A stretch of 64,000 nucleotides of DNA from Apostichopus japonicus (lineage: Eukaryota > Echinodermata > Holothuroidea > Aspidochirotida > Stichopodidae), in NCBI RefSeq assembly GCF_037975245.1, contig NC_092582.1, forward strand, positions 5,777,001 to 5,841,000. The letters are read 5' to 3'. Shown piece after piece: positions 35,152 through 47,401 of this stretch. The notes under the pieces are model-generated. The model saw only the letters and a program-made list of their open reading frames with translations. It was not told where the DNA came from and did not search any database. A program made the translations under genes and the position numbers. Within the stretch, counting starts at the first letter, position 1, and every line of letters starts with the position of its first letter.

Positions 35152-37940
35152 CGATATATGTATGTATACCGAGGTGTATACCGCGTACCTTGACTATGGA
35201 CATGATGTACACAGATGAGTATCACAGAAAGTTAGTTCATAGTCCACAAAATAGCCGATTGTTATATGGGGGAGGAGGAGGAGGAGTCACGATCCTGGTA
35301 TCCAAAAATCCCCCTCCCCACCCCACCCCCCCTCCTCGTCCTTAAAAAATATTAATGGGAAAAAGCTTGAAATGTTTACGATGCATGAAGCTGTAGCATA
35401 TTTCCTACCTTGTCACACAGTAAATTTTAAGTTCCCGGGCCAAGCTTTGATGAAATTTACAAGTGTAGTTAATTTTGCATCAAGTTTCATATATAAGTTA
35501 CTTCAAGGGTTTTTAAAAAGATTGTGGGTAGCCACTTGCGTTTCAGTAGAAACCCATCACCATGTGGTTCGACGAGGAAAATAGTTATATAGGAAAGCAG
35601 GTTTTTGCATGGTATCATGCTACGGTTCCGTGGCTTGTCATATAGAAATTCCTCCAGCTTTGTGATTCACAGGAATAACTTTTAAATGGGAGTTTCCCTG
35701 ACGTATGTTGACTTAAGCCGAAAGTTTCTTTCATTCTTTACGGCTATTTCTGTTCCTTGTGTACGGTGCCGAAGTGAAAGATCACAGGAAATGACATTGT
35801 ACCATTCCTTTTTCATTACATGTATATAAAGAATTTGCTGAATCGCTTCAACGTTTTTGGTGCCGGTTCATTAACCACCTTCTAAAATGTCCTTAAACCT
35901 GATTGGTTAATTATAATCACTTGTTTAAACTGATTGAACTTCGATGTGTTAGAAATGCACACAACTCGTCTTACAAAATACCAAGATAATTTAAGACAGA
36001 TAGCACAGTAATATATATATATATTGTCCACAATAATGAAGGGGGTGATGCAGTTTTGTAGGTTATAATTTAGATAATATCTTCAAAGACCTATTTTGGG
36101 ATTTTTTATATAAGTCATCATGCAGCAGTCCCTCGTAGTTCCGGCTCGACCCTTACCCCCCCCCCCCCACCCCCACCCCCAACCCCGCCATCCCAAAACA
36201 CACACAGCCGTACTTTAGCATACTTACAAGTACCGTAAACTTTGTCGCTGCTATGGGTGGAAGTTTATGTGAATTATTTTCTAAAACTTGTAAAAGCTTT
36301 AACAAAGCTGTCATGTTGTGGACAAAAATATAGAACAGAAATTTTGTTTGTTTGTTGTTGAGGCAAACATTACATTAATTCCATATTGCTAGTATCGTAC
36401 ATCTTCTCTAAATGTTCGAATTTGTTTTTATTATTTTATTTATTTATATATTTTATTATACTTTTTCTGTCGAAACAGTCAATCAGACCCTAAAGAGGTG
36501 ACTCTGTCCAAAACCATTCTCGATATTATGTGATCAATCCCGATAATGCTGTAAAATCCAGCCAATGCGAATTAATCGAGGCAATACGATCAATCGATCA
36601 ATCGACCAATCGATCAATACGATCATTGAACATACTTATTAGATGACGATGTTCCTCTGTTTTGGAAGTCATACCTTTTTTCCTTTTGTTTGATTACAGC
36701 TGGGTTTTTGTTATCCTCTTTAACATCCAAGCATAAAACACTATAATGGTGACTGAGAATATGCCCCCCCCCCCCCAAAGTCACTTCATTAGGTCCAGTT
36801 GAGGACTTTTCCTCGTCAATGATGAACCTTTCAGGCGGATACACACTACGCTTATTGTCGGTACATTATATGCCAAGTGGACTAAAGCATAGTGAAGTCG
36901 CACTAACTTTAACACAACGTAAAATATTTTACCGAATTAAGTCACATGGTGTGGATCACAACAAAGGTTAATATTACACTATTCACATTCGCATGACATT
37001 TGCGATGAAAAAACTGATCACAAAAACAACAACAACATTCGATACTTGTTTACATCAAAAGAAATTTTTTATTTACATTTCAGTTAAATAGCATCATATG
37101 ATATATTAAAGACAAAAAGTGCACCGGAAGCGGAAGTCGCCGGGAATTTCCCTCTCCTTCACAAGATATGATAAAACTAATAAATATCTCTTTGCGGTTC
37201 AGAAAGTTTGCTCACATGATTTTCAAATATGGAACTCTTTAAGCTTTTACAGGTCCTTTCAGCTGTGAATCGATATTAAAGGGGGTACCTCTTTTATTGA
37301 CCCAAAACTTAATGCTGTTTATTCGTCACGTATACGGCATTTCTCTCAACAGTGGGCGTGCACAGGATTTCATAGGTCAACTATGGGAGGGCTTAAAGTA
37401 ATTATATAATATGGTATAAACGCAATGTTGTGTTAGTAAATACTCTTTTTGTGTGAGTTGGAAAGGGCCGGTTGGGGGGGGGGGGGGCTGGTCTTATTAT
37501 TCCCTGACTATACGGAACATATAACCATGGAACATTTAACACATTCTGACTGCCAATGTCGTAATATAGTCCTCTCTGAGTCCGTCTAAGGTTTGCTTAA
37601 AAAGTGTTCTTAATGCCTCCATTACAGCGAATCCTCAAATCGTTAATACCACCATTTACGTGCGCAGCGGGTTTAGTAAATGGCCCCATTCTACATCGTC
37701 TGTCGCCGGGATAAACGTTTCCTTCTAGGGATTTTTTTGGTGGGGAAGAATAAGACCAATATTCCGGCCCCCATCTAGATCGGATGGAAGATATTTAGAA
37801 TCCACACTACCAACTTGGAAATCCTTTGTACACTGATAGTATATAAAGTTATGTATACTAACAACAAAGGAGAGTGGTAGTAAGGAGGAGGAGGGGGGGG
37901 GGGGTGGTAAACTTTAACGGGACAGTAACTCACTGTATAG
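35152..37940. other. Non-coding; short simple repeats
   Basis: Contains a poly-C run near 36157-36170, (TA)n near 36013 and a (CAATCGAT)n-like array at about 36589-36627. No coding exon was recognised. Confidence 0.4.
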
Positions 37941-38761
37941 TTAAAGCAGCATTTTGCGTTGGGTCGCTTTTTCCCACCTTTTTAACATGTGCATCGATTT
38001 TTTTAGATGTATCAATCATAAAACAGCAAACTAAGATACCATCCAAGTTTCACCCTGCCAAGAGCGTTAATTAGCGAGTAATGAACGATTTATGTCGATA
38101 ACGAGTAAAAGTGTCCTCGACAAAGTTTTCATATCTCCAAATCCACTAGTTTGAATTCCACCAATCAGTGAATAGTATGTTTATTCATGAGCATTTTGCG
38201 TTTGGTCGCCGTTTTCTACTTTTTTGACATGTCCATCGAGTTTTTTACATACATCAAATCACAAAACAGCAAATTAAGATATTAGCCAAGTTTTTCCCTG
38301 CCAAAACCGTTAATTGGCGAGTATTCCACATACAAAATTAATCGCATTCAGTTCCCAAACCCACTAGTTTGAATTCAACCAATCAGAGATGCAGGTTTAG
38401 TTATGAGCCGTTGCTAAAAATAGATTCAAGACTTTGCGTTGGTACAACCAGGGAGTTGTTATGCAACTCTCTGGTACAACTGCCATATAGACTGTACACA
38501 AATCAAGCGTGGTGTTATATTACGTATCTGTCAATGACGTTCGTAGTGTTTAAATATTCATATTATGGGCGAGGTTTATTGGGTTCCCAACGGAAAATAT
38601 CTTGGAGAACAACAAAGTTGAAAGTTGCAATTTTTTCGACTTTTATGCCACCATTTGAAGTAAAATATAAATAGATAAGCTAGTTATGTATGTCGTTATG
38701 GCATAGTGGAGTCAGTGAGGTTGAGAAAAATCATAGAAAAGGACGCAAAATGCTGCTTTAA
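37941..38761. mobile_element. TTAA-bounded element with 19-bp perfect inverted termini
   Basis: Left end TTAAAGCAGCATTTTGCGT (37941-37959) is exactly inverted at 38743-38761. TTAA forms both outer edges, as expected for piggyBac or Kolobok targets. The left half contains a diverged internal duplication: 37949-38190 and 38191-38408 both run from GCATTTTGCGTT through CATGT(G/C)CATCGA, CCTGCCAA and CACTAGTTTGAATTC(C/A)ACC. No transposase ORF. Confidence 0.8.
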
Positions 38762-40294
38762 GTTAACGATCGATGACCGTCCGAGCTAAAAAAATAGTTT
38801 GACAGAGCACCTGAAATGTCCCTCAGACAATACGAATGCGCACTGACCCGCTCGTAGTGTGTAATTCAAACCGCAGAGGCATCATGAGAGCGTCAGTCCA
38901 ACCAGGGAGTTCCATAACAACTCCCTGGTCCAACCGGCGAATGACTCACTGTACGTAAATGCGTTTTTAAGGGTAATCCCCTAACGTCATTCTCAGCATG
39001 ACGTTAGCAAAGTCAGTCGTCGGTATAACCATTGTGCACTCCTTGAAAGTGCAATTGTGCGGTATTCAATGGCATTAACACTTTCAAACTGCGTGTAATA
39101 AGAGTTGTAATAAAACATCCGTTCCAGCTTATGTTATTTATGAAAGGCGTTAAAGTAAACATCGGTTTGAAGCAGCTTGTATTTATAGTGATCTCCGGTA
39201 CACCAGGAAGCGTCTTAGCTTGACTGCTAAAACTAGGAATGTTCACATTTGGTCAATTCTTGACGAGCGAGCTTTCCAGTACTTTTAATCCCCACCCTTT
39301 TGGAACCCTCGTAGCTTCCGGATGACTCTGAAGTCTGATGATAATATGAGTAAAGAAAATTGATATACCACCATTTAAAAAACTTTCGATATAACTTCAA
39401 TGAAATCTAGCAAAGTTCATTATGAAACGTAATTTTAGCACACACCGACATTTCTTGGCGTTAAAACGACTATAGTTACTCATGATTTTGACCCGTATAT
39501 ACTTTCACTTTTTGGTCATTTTATATTTCTTGTGTGTTTGAGGGGGGGGGGGGGGGTGGGGGGAGGTAAAAGTCGAAATATCGAGAAGCAGTTCAAATTG
39601 TAGAAAGTTTTATTAGCACTTTCGAACATAGTTTTTTTGGTTTTGTCTTTAAATTAAGATTCTTTACATTGTAATTTTGACTTGTTCCACAATATTTCGG
39701 TTTTTGGTTTATCGACTTCTTACCTTGAACTATCGATTACCTGATTTCAGCTTTGCTCTAATAATTGAAATTGTTATTTTTTATGACGAAACTTAACCTG
39801 TTTGAATTTTCAGTGTGTCATAGAAAGTTTGCCTATTCACGTCAATTTTTTTTTTTAACTTTTTACCAAAATTTCGAGAAAAATGTCGAAAGTCATACGG
39901 ATTATGACGATAAACTTATCATTTGACTGCATGGAACCCAATTTTCTATTGCAAAGGATCCACCAGAATGACTTAACACTGATGAAAAAGTGAGGATGCA
40001 GAAATATACTCCTGCGCCCCCCCCCCCCTCCTCCTTCTTCCCCAATTCGAAAATGGTATCCAGCTGCCTCTTCCGCCCATGCACCCCCTCAGTGTTCTTT
40101 TACCCATATGCTTCATTCTGTGGCAGTATTTGAGATTGGTAACGCCATACAGCATATTTTTTTGTATCTAGAATTTTAAATTACTATATGTTGTGCTTTG
40201 TGTAGTTATTTAACTATATGTTGACAATCAACCCCCGTTGTGATATGTGTGGGAGGTATGGTACCGTAACATATAGATTAAGCTTCAAACAAAT
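38762..40294. other. Non-coding, nothing recognised except a hairpin
   Basis: ACCAGGGAGTT (38901-38911) pairs perfectly with AACTCCCTGGT (38919-38929); a similar hairpin lies at 38447-38475. A poly-G tract is at about 39541-39556. No exon is recognised. Confidence 0.4.
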
Positions 40295-41790
40295 GTATAC
40301 TGTATAGCTGTTTTCTATTTGTTTTCTATTTGTTTTCTATTTGTTTTGTAAGTTGTTTTCTATTTGCTTTGTAAGTTGTTTCTTTTTTGTTTTCTACTTG
40401 TTTTCTATTTGTTTTGTTAGTTGTTTTCCATTTGTTTTCTACTTGTTTTCTATGTGTTTTGTAAGTTGTTTCCTATTTGTTTTGTAAGTTGTTTTCTTTT
40501 TGTTTTCTATTTGTTTTGTAAGTTGTTTCCTATTTGTTTTCTATTTGTTTTTGTTTTTTTGCACTTTATTTTCTGTTTTTTTTTTAGTAAGTTGTTTTCT
40601 ACTTGTTTTCTATTTGTTTTGTAAGTTGTTTTCTATATTTGTTCTCTATTTGTTTAGCAAGTTGTTTTCTATTTGTTTTTGTTTTTTTGCACTTTATTTT
40701 CTGTTTTTTTTTTAGTAAGTTGTTTTCTACTTGTTTTCTATTTGTTTTGTAAGTTGTTTTCTATATTTGTTCTCTATTTGTTTAGCAAGTTGTTTTCTAT
40801 TTGTTTTCTATTTGTTTTCTGTTTGTTTAGTAAGTTGTTTTCTATTTGTTTAGTAAGTTGTTTTCTACTTGTTTTCTATTTGTTTTTTAAGTTGTTTTCT
40901 ATTTGTTTAGCAAGTTGTTTTCTATTTGTTTTGTAAGTTGGTTTCTATTTGTTTTCTACTTGTTTTGCACTTTGTTTTCTGTTTTTTTTAGTAAGTTGTT
41001 TTCTATTTGTTTAGTAAGTTGTTTTCTATTTGTTTAGTAAGTTGTTTTCTATTTGTTTAGTAAGTTGTTTTCTATTTGTTTAGTAAGTTGTTTTCTACTT
41101 GTTTTCTATTTGTTTTTTAAGTTGTTTTCTATTTGTTTAGCAAGTTGTTTTCTATTTGTTTTGTAAGTTGGTTTCTATTTGTTTTCTACTTGTTTTGCAC
41201 TTTGTTTTCTGTTTTTTTTTAGTAAGTTGTTTTCTATTTGTTTAGTAAGTTGTTTTCTATTTGTTTAGTAAGTTGTTTTCTATTTGTTTAGTAAGTTGTT
41301 TTCTATTTGTTTAGTAAGTTGTTTTCTACTTGTTTTCTATTTGTTTTGTTAGTTGTTTTCTATTTGTTTTCTATTTGTTTAGCAAGTTGTTTTGTATTTG
41401 TTTTGTAAGTTGTTTTCTATTTGTTTGCACTTTTTTTCTGTTTTTTTTAGTAAGTTGTTTTCTATTTGTTTTCTATTTGTTTAGCAAGTTGTTTTCTATT
41501 TGTTTTGTAAGTTGTTTTCTATTTGTTTTCTATTTGTTTTGCACTTTTTTTCTGTTTTTTTTTTAGTAAGTTGTTTTCTATTGTTTTCTATTTGTTTAGT
41601 AAGTTGTTTTCTGTTTTTTTTTAGTAAGTTGTTTTCTATTGTTTCTATTTGTTTAGTAAGTTGTTTTCTATTGTTTTCTACTTGCTTTCTATATGTTTTT
41701 GTAAGTTGTTTTCTATTTGTTTTGTTGTTTGTTTTATATTTATTTTCTACTTGTTTTGTTAGTTGCTTTCTATGTGTGCTTGTATGAGTT
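40295..41790. repeat. 1.5-kb tandem array of TTTTCTATTTG / TTTAGTAAGTTG units
   Basis: Roughly 12-bp units GTTTTCTATTTG alternate with GTTTAGTAAGTTG-type units. Higher-order duplications are visible: the TTTTTGCACTTTATTTTCTG word recurs 128 bp apart (40561, 40689) and TTTTGCACTTTGTTTTCTG 230 bp apart (40967, 41197). Open frames through it encode only repeated LFSICF-like residues and are by-products of the repeat. Confidence 0.95.
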
Positions 41791-42007
41791 GTAGGTACTA
41801 GTAGGCACTTTAATTTTCAATATAAATTTCACTAGATTGAACTGGACTCGGTTTTGGGATCCCTTGGATTCGGACATAGAATCGACCTGCTGTGGACTCA
41901 GATTTGTCTAGGACTTGGCCTGCTCTGATGGATTCGGAAGTTGTTTTGGACTCTAAATTTGGCTGGAAATTAAATTTAGCACGGGTTCAAGGATTAGATG
42001 GGCCCCA

Positions 42008-42292
42008 TTAAGCGAGGAAAGCGAGCAACCATTCGCTGAGGGCCAGGGTTTTAACCATGGGTCTCTCTGTTGAGTGAAGATAGTTTAATGAATCTAGTAC
42101 TAGCAAATGGTTTACCACTTCACCGATTAGAGGCAAGCATACAAGAAGGCCGCCGATGATGTACATAGAAAACCAGATACGAATGGAGACAGGTCGGTTG
42201 GATTGTCTTATCTTAATGACATATTTGTTGTAGATATAGTACGTGTATTTTGTTAACACAACCACACTAGCGCAATCAGATCCGAAATCCAT
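42008..42292 (-). CDS. Possible exon or small ORF with two hydrophobic segments, unrecognised
   Basis: A 94-codon ATG-to-stop frame with two hydrophobic stretches: WFSMYIIGGLLVCLPLIG (about residues 41-58) and a weaker MVKTLALSEWLLAFLA end. A basic segment (VIKIRQSNRPVSIRI) precedes the first. Composition is unlike the surrounding simple repeats. No splice site or family could be confirmed, and a random frame is quite possible. Confidence 0.2.
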   Translation of the reverse strand: MDFGSDCASVVVLTKYTYYIYNKYVIKIRQSNRPVSIRIWFSMYIIGGLLVCLPLIGEVVNHLLVLDSLNYLHSTERPMVKTLALSEWLLAFLA

Positions 42293-42313
42293 ATCCTTTT
42301 CCAGTCGATACTC

Positions 42314-42779
42314 TCTCGTAGCTGGTACAACAACTATACTTGTTCATGTCCCACAACCGTGCATCAGTAATTACTGCTTTGTGTTCCTAACACGTACACG
42401 GTGTTACAGGTGGCACTGATGTATAACAACTGCAAAGATGTTTACTTGTTTCCATGTAAGACAAAGAATTGCGCGACTGGACAAGGAGTCTATGAAGATG
42501 AGAATGCCTACCAGATGAAGTAAAGGAGGTACGGTACCGCTTGATTCCAGTTCACACCTCTCTTTAAATTACGCCAAATCGTCATGCCGAGAACGAAGAA
42601 AGACAACGTTAGGGTATATCCATAGGCCTACTTATAGCATAAAACGACTAGATACGAATGCATTTCAGAATCGCGTATATTAATGAACTCGCACTAAATG
42701 GTTGGTACAGCAACTAATGTTGGACATGAATTCATGTCCAACATTAGTTGCTGTACACAGTAGTTACTGTACCAGCATA
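42314..42779. mobile_element. Candidate MITE with GCTGGTACA termini
   Basis: Left GCTGGTACAACAACTA is matched by the reverse complement of the right end, GCTGGTACAGTAACTA (14 of 16). The 52-bp palindrome at 42705-42756 lies inside the right end and repeats the same GGTACAGCAACTA and TTCATGTCC words. No clear target duplication. Confidence 0.4.
42705..42756. repeat. 52-bp perfect palindrome
   Basis: From GTACAGCAACTAATGT to its exact reverse complement, centred on GAATTC at 42730/42731, with no spacer and no mismatch across 26 bp per arm. Confidence 0.97.
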
Positions 42780-44393
42780 TATGAGTATCGGGCGGTGCTT
42801 CTTCGTGATATTGAAGTTGTCACTTTTGAATGAAATATTTTGTTTGCACTAGTTTTCTTTCGTCTCGGGACTTAGTCTTGGCCAAGTCGTTTGTAATACT
42901 CTTTTCAATGCCCCAGAGTCCGTTTCTGCCTATACCACGAATGTGCTTGTCCACTGTATTATACATGTCCGAGGATCTGTCCGAAACAAACGCTTTTCCG
43001 AAGCAAATCTGCCAAAATCAGAGGAAAACATAATATAGCTTGGGAGAAATGTGCAAGACCCTATATTATCAAACTAAAGCGTTGCAGCGGGCGTTCTCCT
43101 GGCAGTACAGCAAATAGATACGGGAAAATAGCTTTGTGAAAAAGAAAGGTACACTAGGTTGTACATACTAGACAAGACTACTCGGGAGGCTCTATTTGGC
43201 TCCATGGGTCGGGTATTTGCTTCCTCTCAACCCCCTGGCGTTAAGTAACTGGTTGGGAAATGAAAATCAAAGCAGGCGCGTATCCAGGGGGGTGTTGGGG
43301 GGGCGCCTCCTGGGTAAGAAAAAGAGGAGAGAAAAAACAAAGAGAAGAAAAAAGGGGGAAAAAGGGGGGAGAGGAGGAAGGAAGGGAAAAGAAAATGAAG
43401 AAAGAGAAAAAGGAGAAAAGGAGGGAACAGAAGAAAAACGCCAAGACACCGGGAAGAGAAAGAGGAACAGTGACATAATGACAGCGCTGATCCCTATTAT
43501 ATACACACGGCAGCCAGTGACGGATCGAGGATTTCGGACTAAGGGGCGTGCGCCTCAGCCTACCCCTTACCCCGACAACTCCATTTTTGACGTTTCCATT
43601 TTTCCTCCCTCACTAATGTATATATATATATATACTATATATAGTATATCATGACGCGTGTGTGTATTGTATGTATGTTTATCCATATATAGGCTTAATA
43701 AATAAATCAGATAGTGGTAATAGGTTGCATTGCCATGGGGTGTATGACCATTGAATTTGTATTTGACGCTGTGTGTTAATGACGTCTCGTTGTATGCCAT
43801 CAACTTGACATAATCATAGAAGAAATTTGAAGTGTTATGGCAAAGTATGAGATGACGTACATAACACTGAGCACATCCCATGTCCAAATTTGCGTTGAAA
43901 AGTGCACTGACGAAGTCAATGTTGTGTGGCTGAACAACAAAATATGAGTATACGTCATAACAAAGTTAAAAGATATGGATGGAAACACCACAACAATGGT
44001 AACAAAGACTTGTTTAAATATAGTCTCAGCAAACTTTCGTGGAAAGGAACAGGTAGTATAACAGTTGACTTACGTGCTTGTATAAATTGTTATGGGTATA
44101 TATATATATATAAGAAGCGTAAAAATAGTATCAAAGGTCCATTGGTAACTCTAAAATTATACGATCAACGTTTTCGCTATATACTATTTCTTGGAATTTC
44201 AACCGGAACTCTATAATGCATGAATATTTTGCCATTGCTTTCGAGTAATTCATTGGCCCCCGATGCCGAGGCAAGCACCGGAACCGGTTTGTGTGTACTT
44301 GTCTAGGCCTCACAACTGGTGACATATAACACAATTGTTGTCACCGGATGTCGAACAATAGAGAACTATATTCTTCGGTTGTCCAGACAAAGG
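42780..44393. other. Non-coding; purine tract and simple repeats
   Basis: A G/A-only tract (about 43316-43440) follows a G-rich GCGCGTATCCAGGGGGG segment. CAGTGACGGATCGAGG at 43515 resembles a decayed hAT terminus. (TA)n at 43618-43646. No exon is recognised. Confidence 0.4.
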
Positions 44394-44401
44394 ATTCTGA
44401 T

Positions 44402-44781
44402 CAAGGGCGTAGGAACCGGGGGGGCTGGGGGGGGGGGGGGGGCGCCAGCCCCCCAGTGAAAAATATGGGGGGCGGAAGTATCATTCCGCCCCCCCCCCCG
44501 CTCCGCAAGTCAGAAAACCCCTTTTTCATTTCCAAATGAGAAAAAAATCTCATTTGGAGCACCAAATTGCATTTAAGGCCAGGTGAAAATGCAAAATTCT
44601 TTACAAAATGGAGTGAGAGTTGAAGTGTGCTATATTGCACCAAATTGCATCTGAGGCCACATGGAAATGCAAAAAAATTCCAAAGGGGAGGGGACACCCC
44701 CTCCCCTTAGACCCCTCCCCCAGGCCGGCCATCAGTCTTCAGCCCCCCCCCCCCACTCAAAAGTACCTTCCTACGCCACTG
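44402..44781 (-). mobile_element. hAT-like MITE, family C, copy 2 (inverted), with 8-bp TSD
   Basis: Begins CAAGGGCGTAGGAACC and ends CCTTCCTACGCCACTG; perfect 8-bp duplications ATTCTGAT lie at 44394-44401 and 44782-44789. It is the reverse-complement counterpart of the element at 34775-35143, with the same poly-G ends and GCATTTAAGGCCAGGTGAAA centre. Non-coding. Confidence 0.88.
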
Positions 44782-44789
44782 ATTCTGAT

Positions 44790-46515
44790 ATCGTTTGGTA
44801 TAGCTAATACAATAAAAACAAGAGGGCAATCAAAGGAGTTGAATATCTCATCGCCAGCAAACACTGATTTCAAATGAAAAATGTTATTTTTAGCTACGCA
44901 ATCTGGCAATCGGAGGAAAGTACCACTCGACATTTCCATTATGCATATGAAGGTTACTTGTCAATTGATCAACGTTTCCCGTTATAGCAAACACTCGATT
45001 TAACCAAATTTGACGCCCTCTGACCTTTGGGAAAGGGGGCCTGCGAGAGAGTCAATGGATCACCTTGGGGTACCTTTCCACAAAGTTTGAAGAAAAATTG
45101 GCCCAGCCGTTTAGGAGTTTTTGTCATCAAATTGGACACACATCACACAATGGGGTACCCCACCATGGATATCCCCCTAGAGTAGCTACTCAGGAAAATT
45201 ACAATTTGAATGGTAACTGTTGCTATGGCAACTGACATAGCTGTTTATGGCCCAATTTACAAAGGAACTGCAATATCTCATACACCCATATCAGTATAGG
45301 AGCGATGAGATAAGTTTGTTTATGTGTGTGCGTGTACGTGTGTGCGTCATAAATGTATGTGTGTGACACCTTTAAGTAGTATATACACGTGATTTGAAGA
45401 AGCGTTTTAAATTGCTCAACATTTCAAGGATAAATTAACAACAATACTATACGAAAAATATGGATGCATGGATAAGGGAAAGGGGTGTATTGTAACTTGT
45501 AAACATTAGTTTATATTCAAACAATTATATCTGAAGTTATAGTAACAAGATATTATACGGGGGTTGCAAACTTATACTATAAAAAAATATTTCTTCTCTC
45601 TGATATAAATTGTCCATTATGTGCCACCATTTCCTTTAATTAGCCACACGATTAAGCTTTTCTTCGTAAAAAAACAGCAAAAAAAAAACACAGCAAAAAA
45701 AAAACAAAAACAAAAAACCGGTCACCCAACCACGTCATTCATATGCAATTAACAATAATATTCGCACTTCCTTGCAAAAATGTTTCCCATACATTTAATC
45801 TATTTAAACAAGAAAATAATAGATTGCTTTACAATTTATATACATAATGTTTATAATAATAATAATAATCGCTGTATTTTGCGTTAAAATAGGATCACAT
45901 GTGTTAAATATTTACGTCATACAATTTTTATAATTACGTAATAAACCAAACAAAATCCGTCATTATTTATTTAAAAACATAAGTTGACGTACGGTAATCA
46001 TGTGATTAATCTTGTGTACTTACGATCTTTATAAACTATATGTTCAAGTGTTTTTTTTTTTTTAGTTTTTTTTTTTCATGTCGCTGCTATTAATTTTCTT
46101 TCGTGTATTTCGCAATTTCACATGTTTCTGGTTTATAATAATTAACAAGGTCTTCCCATATAGGACGCAGGCTGCGTTGTCATTATAATCTCAGATATAT
46201 CTAAAGGGAATATCGAAATTATTAATTATAAGTTGGGGATTCATCAGGAACTGGTAAATATAAGAACAGGCCTATGGGTTTTTCTTCTTCTTCTTCTTTT
46301 TTCTCTTTGTTTCGTTAAACCAAATGGGATACTCACCTTTGGAATGTACACCATATATAGACAATCAAATGGATACCGAACGGTGCGAGTGGTATCTCCC
46401 TGAACCACCCTTCCCTCTTCTTAAGCCTGGAGGAATTATCCCCCTCCCCCCCCCCAGCTCCGATGAACACTGCAGAGAACACAGTAACTTCTGCAATAAA
46501 TCGTAAAGGTTTGTA
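44790..46515. other. Non-coding, nothing recognised
   Basis: Unique-looking DNA with A-rich runs near 45670-45715 and (AAT)n near 45855. No exon or element boundary was found. Confidence 0.4.
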
Positions 46516-46711
46516 CCACAGTAAAAAGTGGATCGTGCTATAAATCGGTAGCATGTGCTATAGTAGGATTGCAGTGAGAACTGAGGATATGTGTAATCCC
46601 AACAAATCCAGTTTGATGCATTTGTTGGGATTACACATATCCTCAGTTATTACATGTTATCCTAATAGCACATGCTACCGAAAGATTTATCAGATTCAGT
46701 TATTACTGTGG
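46516..46711. repeat. Foldback structure, arms about 94 bp, very short loop
   Basis: Outer CCACAGTAA pairs with TTACTGTGG. The inner arm CGGTAGCATGTGCTAT (46546) to ACAAAT is inverted at 46618-46680 with few mismatches. The loop is about 10 bp. Non-coding; probably a snapback MITE. Confidence 0.85.
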
Positions 46712-47035
46712 TTGGAAACATTGATAGATTTACAGTAGTAACTGTAATCTCTGTATCCATCAGTTGATTTAGGAGAATCCGGGGAAAATGCGTTTTTGAT
46801 ACTTTTCTGACTTTAAGCACTCTAAATATGGAAGACAACTTATTGATTATTATATACATATCTTTTTAAATTTAAATTGCTGCAAACCGCTTTAGTTGAT
46901 ACGTTGCTCCTAGATGAACTCGAGATGTTTATTTGATAATGATATAAAGAATGTTGGGTGAAATATTTCTTGTTTTATAACATATAAATGCAGAACTGTT
47001 GCTTTAAGCAACTTTGTTACAGCCTCCAGTTGATC

Positions 47036-47401
47036 TTTGAAGACTCGCCTAAACCGCGTGCTATATACGCTCTGAAAAAGTTAACTTTCCGTTGCTTGCA
47101 AGTGAAGTTTTTTTCTTGTCGCTACAAAATGCAGACAGTACTGAAACGTGACACCCTGTTATCTTTTATCTATACCTTAAAATGTCCATCGCTGCTATGT
47201 ACACTGTGTTGTGGGTATTGACCGTATAGCTGTATGTATTGACTGTACACTAGTGTCTAATTACCGACGGTAGCAAGCTGTGTTTCTCTTTTTTTCTGGG
47301 ATCGATGGTGGTGTATAACACTTCTGTTACACCTCATTCGACACTAGGTCAGATTACCGGCATAAGACGTTTCTTTGTGCGCGAGTCTTCACACCCTTTA
47401 A
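47036..47401. mobile_element. TTAA-type MITE, copy 2 (left end damaged)
   Basis: Direct-orientation copy of the element at 1606-1971: shared words include AAAAAGTTAACTTTCC, TGTACACTGTGTTGTGGGTA and TTACCGACGGTAGCAAGCTG. The right end keeps GCGAGTCTTCACACCCTTTAA with TTAA at 47398-47401; the left TTAAAGG is replaced by unrelated bases. Confidence 0.75.

Noticed and set aside
40421-41787. Long open frames rich in LFSICF, resembling a repetitive membrane protein
   Set aside because: They are translations of the 12-bp TTTTCTATTTG tandem repeat in more than one frame, without splice or start context.
43196-43654. 152-codon frame rich in K, E, R and G
   Set aside because: It is the translation of a G/A-only purine tract next to poly-G and (TA)n; no family or exon signals.
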